From: Roseburia sp.
Lineage (GTDB): Bacteria; Bacillota; Clostridia; Lachnospirales; Lachnospiraceae
NCBI GenBank assembly: GCA_017621905.1
Contig: JAGASC010000260.1
Location: forward strand, 1-6,712
Direction: 5' to 3'
DNA length: 6,712 nt
Below the pieces are notes generated by a model. The model was not told the origin of the DNA. It made no database searches and saw only the letters and a list, made by a program, of their open reading frames with translations. This document shows positions 1 through 5,275 of the stretch, piece by piece (the stretch's first letter is position 1; every line of letters begins with the position of its first letter). The position numbers were made by a program, and so were the translations under genes.

Positions 1-300
1 TGGTTTCTCACAGATAATATCATGTCCTGCCTTCATTGCTTTCACAGCCACATCGTGGTGTAAAAAGTTGGGCATACAGATATCCACCAGATCACATTCA
101 CACTCCCGGATGGCAGTATCAATATCATCATAAGCGGTATAGTCGGTAAAACCATAGCGCTCCGCCAGTTCCGCCACACGCTTTAAATCTTTGTCACAAA
201 TGCCGGCAATCTCTACCTTATCCATAATACGGCTATAGCCATCGGAATGAAGGTCAGCAGAAAATGCCGCACCGATCAATAATACTCGAAGCTTTTTCAT
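1..300 (-). CDS. Gfo/Idh/MocA-family NAD(P)-dependent oxidoreductase, N-terminal 100 residues (cut by window edge)
   Basis: Seen: an open frame starts at an ATG at 300-298 and runs off the left edge after exactly 100 codons. The visible part is a Rossmann nucleotide-binding domain: a beta-strand and dinucleotide loop (LIGAAFSADLH, residues 8-18), a second strand ending in an acidic residue (GICDKD, 33-38), then DLVDICMPNFLHH (70-82) and EKP (98-100). The last is the family's conserved E-K-P, whose lysine acts in hydride transfer. Known: these enzymes oxidise or reduce hydroxyl or keto groups of sugars and cyclitols with NAD(P) in the cytoplasm. The loop reads GAAFSA instead of the usual GxGxxG/A, a variant at the middle glycine. 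It is the last visible gene of the operon, 13 nt after the creatininase-family gene. The substrate-binding domain is outside the window, so substrate cannot be judged. Family assignment is firm. Confidence 0.9.
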   Translation of the reverse strand, partial: MKKLRVLLIGAAFSADLHSDGYSRIMDKVEIAGICDKDLKRVAELAERYGFTDYTAYDDIDTAIRECECDLVDICMPNFLHHDVAVKAMKAGHDIICEKP

Positions 301-309
301 AACAGATTA

Positions 310-316
310 CTCCTTA
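310..316 (-). promoter_or_regulatory. Ribosome binding site overlapping the upstream gene's stop codon (TAAGGAG)
   Basis: On the minus strand the creatininase-family stop codon and the Shine-Dalgarno sequence of the oxidoreductase are fused as TAAGGAG, followed by 9 nt and the ATG at 300. It fixes the oxidoreductase start and implies translational coupling of the two genes (inference). Confidence 0.8.
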
Positions 317-1051
317 AAAATTACTGTAGTTCATTTTTTCTTTTGATTCCATATAGGCAAATGCCTTATTCAACTCCTCGATTGCAATTTCCGCACTGCG
401 AGAGAGCATTTTTTCGCCTTTTTCCGCGGTTGCCTTTGTGGGCTCTCCCCAAACCCCGGTGGGCGACGCACGGAAAATACTGCCGTAGCTTAGATATTCC
501 CGCGGTACATCAGGGATATAGTCTACCGCTTTGTCCATATGTACCGTTTCCGGAGCAATGGCCAGGATTTCAGATGTTTCTCCTTCTCCGGCATGAATTT
601 CCCAGCTTTCCAGGATGCCTTCCTGTTGCAGTATCGGACCACAGACCATATTATCGAACACGGCCACCATAAGTTCCGGATTGTATCTGGCGTTTAAATC
701 TCTTACCAACGGTGTCATAATGAAGATACCTCCATGACACTGCAGGATACCAATCTTTTTAAAGCCCTGTAGCTTCAAAGACAAAATCATGTCCGTCATC
801 ATCTGATAAAAAGTGGTCGGTTCCATCCATACGGTACCTTTTTTGCCCATATGCTCCCGACAGGTGGAAATGGGCAAAGCGGGCACCAGAAAAGCTCCCA
901 TTTTCTCTGCCACCCGCCTGCCAAGTTCCGACGCGATCGCCCAGTCGGTCATGACCGGAAGATGAGGGCCATGCTGTTCCAGAGAACCAACAGGAATAAT
1001 CGCAATTTCGGGATTCAATTGCATGATCTCGTCTGCAGTTTTGTTATACAT
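314..1051 (-). CDS. Creatininase-family metal-dependent amidohydrolase
   Basis: A 245-residue protein, about the usual length for the creatininase / creatinine amidohydrolase family. Seen: the signature PVGSLEQHGPHLPVMTD (residues 20-36) supplies presumed metal ligands E25, H27 and D36; QCHGGI (104-109) corresponds to the family's NGHGGN with H106; HAGEGETS (153-160) is the second family signature with E158. Known: members are cytoplasmic Zn/Mn-dependent hydrolases acting on cyclic or linear amides such as creatinine, formamidopyrimidines and peptide-like substrates. The flanking asparagines of NGHGGN are replaced by Cys and Ile, which argues against creatinine itself. The ATG is preceded by AAGGAAGGAGA at normal spacing. 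It lies 40 nt after the deaminase-like gene and 13 nt before the oxidoreductase, so the three are probably co-transcribed. Inference: it hydrolyses an amide or lactam on a sugar-derived substrate. Family call strong, substrate unknown. Confidence 0.87.
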   Translation of the reverse strand: MYNKTADEIMQLNPEIAIIPVGSLEQHGPHLPVMTDWAIASELGRRVAEKMGAFLVPALPISTCREHMGKKGTVWMEPTTFYQMMTDMILSLKLQGFKKIGILQCHGGIFIMTPLVRDLNARYNPELMVAVFDNMVCGPILQQEGILESWEIHAGEGETSEILAIAPETVHMDKAVDYIPDVPREYLSYGSIFRASPTGVWGEPTKATAEKGEKMLSRSAEIAIEELNKAFAYMESKEKMNYSNF

Positions 1052-1091
1052 AATCGAATCTCCTTCCTTTTAGGCACATAGCCAATAAACA

Positions 1092-1853
1092 TCAAATACG
1101 GCTGGCACTGTCCTTATCCAGATACAGCGCAGCTCCGGGATGGTTTCTCAATATGCTGGAAGGGCAGGCTGTGGTCACCTCTCCGTAGAGAGCATGGTAG
1201 ACGGCATCGGCCTTTCGGATGGTAGGAACTACACAGATAGCCTCCGGCACATTCATAATGAAGGACATCGTCAGTGTCATAGCTTTTTTGGGTACCGCGT
1301 CAAGAGATGGAAAGCAGCCATCATTTACCTGCTGCTGGCGGCACACTTCATCCAGTTCCACAATCTTAACCATTTTGGAATCGTGAAAGTCAGCCACAGC
1401 CGGATCATTGAATGCCAAATGCCCGTTTTCGCCGATTCCCAGGAAAATCAGATCAATGGGATACTTTTTCAGCAGCTTGGTATAGGTCTCGCACTTTTCC
1501 TCCGCCTCATCTGCCTCACACTGCAGATAATGCAGCTCCTTGAATGGTACCTTGTCAAAAATAGCTCTGCGCAAAAAATTGCCAAATCCGGCGGGCTCAT
1601 TTTTATCAATGCCAACATATTCGTCCTGATGAAAGCCACGGACCTTGGTCCAGTCAATATCCTCTTTTAACAAATTTTCCAGAAGATCATCTTGAGATGG
1701 CGCAGCGGCAAAGACCACATTGGCTTCTCCTTTTTCTTCGATAATTCGATTGATGCGGGCAGCGGCATCTTTTGCGGCATCCACACCCATTTCTTCCCGG
1801 TTTTCATAAATGTGTACCGGCAGGCAGTTAATTTTTCGTTCGTCCATTTTCAT
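1092..1853 (-). CDS. Glucosamine-6-phosphate deaminase-like protein (NagB / 6-phosphogluconolactonase fold)
   Basis: The start is placed at the ATG at 1853 (253 residues, MKMDERK...) because an excellent AAGGAGGAG lies 8 nt upstream; the longer frame from 1895 would put that site inside the gene and the operator in coding sequence. Seen: FHQDEYVG (residues 74-81) matches the NagB acidic motif (E. coli D72-E73-Y74), and LGIGENGHLAFNDP (138-151) matches the catalytic loop with the ring-opening His at H145. GCFPSLDAVPKKA (179-191) and ACPSSILRNHP (229-239) resemble a divergent NagB-like clade. Known: NagB converts glucosamine-6-P to fructose-6-P and ammonia. The E. coli catalytic E148 is Asp (D150) here; N143 replaces D141, which also occurs in Bacillus NagB. 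First gene of the minus-strand operon, downstream of a LacI-type operator. It could act on another amino- or keto-hexose phosphate; family sure, substrate tentative. Confidence 0.85.
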   Translation of the reverse strand: MKMDERKINCLPVHIYENREEMGVDAAKDAAARINRIIEEKGEANVVFAAAPSQDDLLENLLKEDIDWTKVRGFHQDEYVGIDKNEPAGFGNFLRRAIFDKVPFKELHYLQCEADEAEEKCETYTKLLKKYPIDLIFLGIGENGHLAFNDPAVADFHDSKMVKIVELDEVCRQQQVNDGCFPSLDAVPKKAMTLTMSFIMNVPEAICVVPTIRKADAVYHALYGEVTTACPSSILRNHPGAALYLDKDSASRI

Positions 1854-1861
1854 AAACTTGG

Positions 1862-1870
1862 CTCCTCCTT
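1862..1870 (-). promoter_or_regulatory. Strong ribosome binding site deciding the NagB-like start
   Basis: The minus strand reads AAGGAGGAG, nearly complementary to the 16S rRNA 3' end, 8 nt before the ATG at 1853. This selects that start over the in-frame ATG at 1895. Confidence 0.85.
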
Positions 1871-1875
1871 GTCTC

Positions 1876-1889
1876 AGTAAACGTTTTCT
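1876..1889. promoter_or_regulatory. LacI/CcpA-family operator (cre-like palindrome) upstream of the catabolic operon
   Basis: The plus strand reads AGTAAACGTTTTCT, with a perfect 8-bp palindrome AAACGTTT at its centre. Compared with the Firmicute cre consensus TGWAANCGNTNWCA, 12 of 14 positions fit; only the outermost bases differ. It lies 5 nt upstream of the ribosome binding site of the NagB-like gene, so a bound LacI-family repressor or CcpA would probably act as a roadblock or overlap the early transcribed region. A possible -10 for this operon is TATACT (minus strand, 1918-1913), without a convincing -35; that promoter is too weak to list separately. Whether the site belongs to CcpA or to a dedicated LacI-family regulator cannot be told from sequence. 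Confidence 0.55.
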
Positions 1890-1929
1890 TACCAATTACC
1901 ATCGCAAATGGCAGTATATTCTTAAACTC

Positions 1930-2203
1930 ATGAATACCTATATTTTAGCATTTAGAACAACAACTCTCTTGTCGGTTCTTATTCAAAATACGGAAAAAAC
2001 TGTACAAATTCGATGTTTGACAAACCAACTTACGAAGGAGGATACGCCTCTTGTCGAAGAACTTGTAAAAGATTATGAGAAGAATTAGGAACAGATTGAA
2101 TACTTAAAGTATATGAACTACCTTGCCAAAGCTTTCTGCTGCCTTACAAGACATTGAGCGCCTGCGCAAGATTTTAGCAGTTCATGGTATCAACGCAGAT
2201 TAA
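1930..2203 (+). pseudogene. Decayed coding remnant on the plus strand, unknown function
   Basis: Much of the roughly 500-nt gap between spoVG and the NagB-like gene reads like broken coding sequence. From about 2017 one frame gives LTNQLTKEDTPLVEELVKDYEKN and meets TAG at 2086-2088. Past the stop it continues as EQIEYLKYMNYLAK to about 2130. A +1 shift near 2131 then gives LSAALQDIERLRKILAVHGI followed by NAD and a TAA at 2201-2203. The TAG fits a CAG (Gln) to TAG mutation. The pieces together form a charged, Leu/Ile/Lys/Glu-rich helical C-terminal segment of about 60 residues. The 5' boundary is uncertain: the in-frame ATG at 1930 has no clear ribosome binding site, and 1930-2016 looks non-coding. 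Its strand is opposite to both flanking operons, and it ends 16 nt before the terminator, which may once have been its own. I do not recognise the family; a relic of a small phage or transposon protein is possible. Confidence 0.45.
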
Positions 2204-2219
2204 CCTTCTATTTCGTCAC

Positions 2220-2255
2220 AAAAAAACGGACACCCTCCCGGATGTCCGTTTTTTT
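2220..2255. terminator. Bidirectional intrinsic terminator
   Basis: Perfect 13-bp inverted repeat: AAAAAAACGGACA (2220-2232) and its complement TGTCCGTTTTTTT (2243-2255), with a 10-nt loop. Either strand gives a CGGACA hairpin followed by a seven-U tract. It ends the leftward glgC-glgD-spoVG transcript about 100 nt after the spoVG stop, and would also stop rightward transcription from the decayed remnant. A second small hairpin, GCGCC-TACA-GGCGC at 2261-2274, precedes it on the spoVG side and may contribute to 3'-end structure. Confidence 0.9.
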
Positions 2256-2357
2256 CACGCGCGCCTACAGGCGCACTTTCCATTCCTACTCTACCCCTAA
2301 GCTGCTGCTTTCCATGGCACCTTATTCATAACCGCTTAAGTACCTTCCCAGTTACGC

Positions 2358-2624
2358 CTACTCCTCCGCTGCTACAGTCTCTTCATACTTGTCCAGAATC
2401 AGTCTCTGGATGCGGTCTCTGGTGTCGGAGTTGATCGGGTGTGCGATGTCGCGGTATTCTCCGTCCGCAGCCTTGCGGCTGGGCATCGCGATGAATAAGC
2501 CCTTCTCGCCCTCGATGACTTTGATATCGTGTACCACAAACTCTTCATCGATGGTAATGGATACCACAGCCTTCATCTTGCCTTCTTTCTCCACTTTCCT
2601 GATTCTCACGTCAGTAATCTGCAT
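2358..2624 (-). CDS. spoVG: Septation / sporulation regulator SpoVG
   Basis: An 88-residue protein, the normal size for SpoVG (about 85-100). Seen: MQITDVRIRKV at the N-terminus, VHDIKVIEGEKGLFIAMPSRK (residues 31-51) and YRDIAHPINSDTRDRIQ (57-73), which are the family hallmarks, then an acidic C-terminal tail. Known: SpoVG is a small cytoplasmic site-specific DNA- and RNA-binding protein. In Bacillus it affects asymmetric septation and the spore cortex, and in Staphylococcus and Listeria it affects capsule, cell wall and virulence genes. It is the last gene of the operon, 23 nt after glgD. Its ribosome binding site AAGGGGGA lies in that gap, 8 nt before the ATG. The intrinsic terminator is about 100 nt downstream. 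In Bacillus spoVG sits directly upstream of glmU (gcaD), a sugar-phosphate nucleotidyltransferase, so being beside paralogous glgC/glgD is notable. I see no separate promoter in the short gap. Confidence 0.96.
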   Translation of the reverse strand: MQITDVRIRKVEKEGKMKAVVSITIDEEFVVHDIKVIEGEKGLFIAMPSRKAADGEYRDIAHPINSDTRDRIQRLILDKYEETVAAEE

Positions 2625-2647
2625 CTCGTCTGTCCCCCTTCATGTCG

Positions 2648-3766
2648 TTATAACACGTATCTCTCGTTGTGTTCGGATACGATTTTAATTCCGTTATCTC
2701 CGCAGTAATAGGTATTCGCCTTTAGCGTATTGCGACTCTCCACAATACAGTTTTCAATATGAGCATTATCCCCGATATACACATCGTTCAGGATAACAGA
2801 ATTCTTAATGACACAGTTTTTTCCTACGAATACTTTTTTAAATAATACGGAATTCTCCACCTTGCTGTTGATGATACAACCGCTGGCAATCAGGCTGTTG
2901 CGTACATCCGCACCGGAGTTGTACTTCGCCGGCGGCAGGTCGTCTACCTTCGAGCAAATCTTCGGGTCCTCCCGGAAAAAATATTTGCGTACCTCCGGGT
3001 TCAGAAAATCCATATTGGTCTGATAATAGGATTCCACGGTAGCAATATTGCTCCAGTACTCCTTCATCTTATATCCGTAAATCAGCTTCATGTTCTTGTA
3101 GCGGATCAAAATATCTGTTACAAAGTCCCAACGATCCTCCGCCGCGCTGCGCTCTAACATCTCGATCAGCTGTCTTCGGCGCATCACATAGATACCGGTG
3201 GAAATGGTGTTGGAGGAAGATGCCATCGGCTTCTCCTCAAACTCGACAATTCTCGCATCCTCATTCATGCGTACCACACCGAAACGGCTCACGTCCTCTC
3301 CCGGTGCCATATCCTTGCAGACCACCGTGATATCTGCCTTTTTCTCAATGTGGTAATCTAAAACCTTATTATAGTCCATTTTATAAACGCAGTCGCCGCT
3401 GGTAATAATTACGTAGGGTTCATGACGCTTCTTTAAAAAGTTAATATTCTGGTACATGGCGTCCGCAGTGCCCCGGTACCACCAGCTGTTATCCACGGTA
3501 ACCGTGGGGTTAAACACATAAAGTCCACCCTGCTTTCTTCCAAAATCCCACCATTTGGAAGAGCTTAAATGCTCATTTAAGGATCTTGCGCTGTACTGGG
3601 TCAGTACGGCTACGGTCTGCACATGAGAATTGCTCATGTTGCTGAGTGCAAAGTCTATGCTGCGGTAGCTGCCGCCAATGGGCATGGCTGCGATTGCTCT
3701 TTTATTGGATAGTTCCTGCATACGGCTCTTATTTCCGCCAGCTAAAATAATACCTATTGCCTTCAT
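2648..3766 (-). CDS. glgD: Glucose-1-phosphate adenylyltransferase regulatory subunit GlgD
   Basis: A 372-residue paralogue of the upstream glgC product, the usual GlgD length. Seen: an N-terminal nucleotidyltransferase domain with IILAGGNKSRM (residues 6-16), YRSIDFALSN (34-43), SGDCVYKMDY (123-132) and EFEEKP (175-180), then a C-terminal left-handed beta-helix with hexapeptide-like repeats from about 285 to 350. Relative to GlgC, the glycine-rich loop GGQGSRL has become GGNKSRM, the following Lys-Pro is Arg-Ala (R23-A24), and the His after the catalytic Asp is Cys (D125-C126). The sugar-phosphate-binding lysine (K179) is kept. Known: Firmicute GlgD has little or no activity alone and forms a heterotetramer with GlgC, raising activity and altering its allosteric response. 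The start ATG overlaps the glgC stop as ATGA, with AGGTGA inside the end of glgC as ribosome binding site, indicating coupled, matched subunit synthesis. spoVG follows by 23 nt. Confidence 0.95.
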   Translation of the reverse strand: MKAIGIILAGGNKSRMQELSNKRAIAAMPIGGSYRSIDFALSNMSNSHVQTVAVLTQYSARSLNEHLSSSKWWDFGRKQGGLYVFNPTVTVDNSWWYRGTADAMYQNINFLKKRHEPYVIITSGDCVYKMDYNKVLDYHIEKKADITVVCKDMAPGEDVSRFGVVRMNEDARIVEFEEKPMASSSNTISTGIYVMRRRQLIEMLERSAAEDRWDFVTDILIRYKNMKLIYGYKMKEYWSNIATVESYYQTNMDFLNPEVRKYFFREDPKICSKVDDLPPAKYNSGADVRNSLIASGCIINSKVENSVLFKKVFVGKNCVIKNSVILNDVYIGDNAHIENCIVESRNTLKANTYYCGDNGIKIVSEHNERYVL

Positions 3767-5037
3767 ACCAAGTCACCTGCCTTAATGATTACTTCACCGC
3801 TTTCCAAAATTCCGTTTGGATAATCTTCCGCGGTGGTCACACCGGAAATCGCCGTATTCTTACCGATAGTCACGCCCTCCGGAACCACGGAATCCTCTCC
3901 AATGGTCACAAGTCCAAAGGAATAGATGCTTGCGTTGAGCTTATTTGGCGCTTCCTCTCCTACGCCGAGCACTGCGCCGCTGCCGATGTAGCAGTTCTCT
4001 GCCACAATGGCTTTATTGATGGTGACATTTTCCCCAATCTGAGTATCCTTCATGATGATAGAATCCCGTATCACCGTTCCTTTACCGATAGTCACACCGG
4101 CACCGACGACGGAATTGTAAACCTCTCCGTAAACCTCTGTACCCTCTCCGATGATGCTCTTGTCCACCACGGAATCCGGAGAAAGGTATTGGGGCTCGAT
4201 AATATCGCTCTTGGTATAAATCTTCCAATACTCCTCGTAGAGATTGAACTCCGGAATCAGGTCAATGAGCTCCATATTGGCTTCCCAATAAGACCCAAGG
4301 GTTCCAACATCTTTCCAATAACCGTTATACTCATAAGCGAAAAGGCGCTCGCCTTTCTCATGACAGTACGGGATGATGTGCTTACCAAAATCACATCCGC
4401 TCTGATCTTTCATGGCATAAAGTGCCTCTTTTAAGGCCTCCCAGCTGAATATGTAGATACCCATAGATGCCAGATTACTTCGCGGATTGGCTGGTTTTTC
4501 CTCAAACTCCTGTATCTTCTTATTTTCATCTGCAATCACAATACCAAAACGGCTGGCCTCCTCAATTGGTACAGGCATGGTAGCAATCGTCACATCTGCA
4601 TGATTCTCCTTGTGGAAATCCAGCATGACCTCATAATCCATTTTATAAATATGATCGCCGGAGAGAATCAGCACATATTCCGGATGATAGCTTTCCATAT
4701 AGGTCATGTTCTGGAAAATGGCATTTGCCGTACCGGTATACCATTCACTGTTGTCGCTCTTCTCATAGGGCGGCAAAATCGTCACACCACCATTGTTTCG
4801 ATCCAAATCCCAGGGAATACCAATCCCAATATGAGAATTCAATCGCAGCGGCTGATACTGGGTCAGGACACCCACCGTATCAATTCCTGAATTAATACAG
4901 TTACTCAGCGGGAAATCGATAATACGATATTTTCCCCCAAACGCAACTGCCGGTTTTGCAACCCTTGCCGTAAGCACGCCCAGACGGCTTCCCTGTCCCC
5001 CGGCCAACAGCATTGCAATCATTTCTTTTCGAATCAC
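3763..5037 (-). CDS. glgC: Glucose-1-phosphate adenylyltransferase catalytic subunit GlgC (ADP-glucose pyrophosphorylase)
   Basis: Converts ATP and glucose-1-phosphate to ADP-glucose and pyrophosphate, the committed step of bacterial glycogen synthesis, in the cytoplasm. Seen: 424 residues (typical 380-440) with all catalytic motifs. These are the nucleotide loop LLAGGQGSRL (10-19) with AKPAVAFGGKYRIIDFPLSN (27-46), WYTGTANAI (99-107), SGDHIYKMDY (126-135) with the metal-binding D128, and EFEEKP (177-182) with glucose-1-P-binding K181. A left-handed beta-helix regulatory domain follows (about 285-400; isoleucine-rich hexapeptides such as GAGVTIGKGTVI). The start is GTG at 5037, because AGAGGTGA lies 6 nt upstream; an in-frame ATG at 5022 would be about 21 nt away. 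First gene of glgC-glgD-spoVG, about 100 nt downstream of a predicted sigma-A promoter. glgA/glgB are not in the window. Likely regulation: allosteric by sugar phosphates (known for the family) and possibly by Spo0A (see the boxes upstream). Confidence 0.97.
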   Translation of the reverse strand: MIRKEMIAMLLAGGQGSRLGVLTARVAKPAVAFGGKYRIIDFPLSNCINSGIDTVGVLTQYQPLRLNSHIGIGIPWDLDRNNGGVTILPPYEKSDNSEWYTGTANAIFQNMTYMESYHPEYVLILSGDHIYKMDYEVMLDFHKENHADVTIATMPVPIEEASRFGIVIADENKKIQEFEEKPANPRSNLASMGIYIFSWEALKEALYAMKDQSGCDFGKHIIPYCHEKGERLFAYEYNGYWKDVGTLGSYWEANMELIDLIPEFNLYEEYWKIYTKSDIIEPQYLSPDSVVDKSIIGEGTEVYGEVYNSVVGAGVTIGKGTVIRDSIIMKDTQIGENVTINKAIVAENCYIGSGAVLGVGEEAPNKLNASIYSFGLVTIGEDSVVPEGVTIGKNTAISGVTTAEDYPNGILESGEVIIKAGDLV

Positions 5038-5043
5038 GTCAAA

Positions 5044-5051
5044 TCACCTCT
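5044..5051 (-). promoter_or_regulatory. Ribosome binding site supporting the GTG start of glgC
   Basis: The minus strand reads AGAGGTGA, then 6 nt, then GTG at 5037. The spacing fits initiation at GTG and not at the ATG five codons later. Confidence 0.7.
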
Positions 5052-5069
5052 TGTCATTTTCTCGTCCAC

Positions 5070-5106
5070 CGATATATCGATTTTTATATCAAAACAGATG
5101 TATCGA
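5070..5106 (-). repeat. Inverted repeats in the glgC 5' leader
   Basis: The predicted glgC leader contains the perfect 10-bp palindrome CGATATATCG at 5070-5079. Its CGATATA half could also pair with TGTATCG at 5099-5105 (7 bp with one G-U), enclosing a 22-nt AT-rich loop. This could be an operator or a weak leader hairpin. The AT-rich composition makes chance quite possible. I do not recognise a riboswitch here. Confidence 0.3.
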
Positions 5107-5142
5107 CGCACTATTCGGTCCATTTTTTCTTGGATTAATAAA

Positions 5143-5171
5143 ATTATAGCACAACACTTGCACTGTGTACA
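5143..5171 (-). promoter_or_regulatory. Predicted sigma-A promoter of glgC-glgD-spoVG
   Basis: The minus strand carries -35 TGTACA (5171-5166, four of six consensus bases), a 17-nt spacer and a perfect -10 TATAAT (5148-5143) with the extended -10 element TGC immediately before it. The predicted start point is near 5136, giving a leader of about 100 nt to the GTG. It is the best leftward promoter in the intergenic region. Confidence 0.75.
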
Positions 5172-5208
5172 TCATTTTTAACAATTTTTTTGCTCTTTTA
5201 TGTGTATT

Positions 5209-5215
5209 TTCGACA
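5209..5215 (-). promoter_or_regulatory. Putative Spo0A box 1 (TGTCGAA)
   Basis: The minus strand reads ATGTCGAAAATA, containing an exact match to the Spo0A core TGTCGAA and most of its A-rich 3' flank. It lies about 76 bp upstream of the predicted glgC transcription start. Together with box 2 it forms a perfect 9-bp inverted repeat (TTTTCGACA at 5207-5215 and TGTCGAAAA at 5269-5277). Known: phosphorylated Spo0A binds this heptamer to activate or repress genes at the onset of sporulation. Binding is inferred, not shown. Confidence 0.55.
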
Positions 5216-5268
5216 TATTACACAAACTTTACACACCCTTTTCATTTCGCTCTGGGGCATTTTCCCAT

Positions 5269-5275
5269 TGTCGAA
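5269..5275 (+). promoter_or_regulatory. Putative Spo0A box 2 (TGTCGAA)
   Basis: The plus strand reads ATTGTCGAAAAA, which matches the extended Spo0A box (TTTGTCGAAAAA-like) at all but the first base. It is centred about 58 bp upstream of the predicted murC start point and about 136 bp upstream of that of glgC. It is inverted relative to box 1, 60 bp away, near an integral number of helical turns. It could serve either divergent promoter. Confidence 0.6.

Noticed and set aside
1140..1670. 176-codon plus-strand open frame opposite the NagB-like gene
   Set aside because: Antisense shadow of a gene with clear catalytic motifs; no family features of its own.
1854..1895. N-terminal extension of the NagB-like protein (14 extra codons)
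   Set aside because: A near-perfect ribosome binding site and the operator fall inside this stretch, so translation from the ATG at 1853 is far more likely.
2052..2058. A third TGTCGAA heptamer
   Set aside because: It lies within the decayed coding remnant (coding for Val-Glu), far from a promoter. About 0.8 occurrences are expected by chance in the whole window, so it is not counted as a Spo0A site.
2294..2326. Tiny 10-codon minus-strand frame between spoVG and the terminator
   Set aside because: Too short, no good ribosome binding site and no recognisable peptide; expected by chance.
3757..4434. 225-codon plus-strand open frame opposite glgC
   Set aside because: Antisense shadow of a fully conserved glgC; no ribosome binding site, and its peptide shows no recognisable motif.
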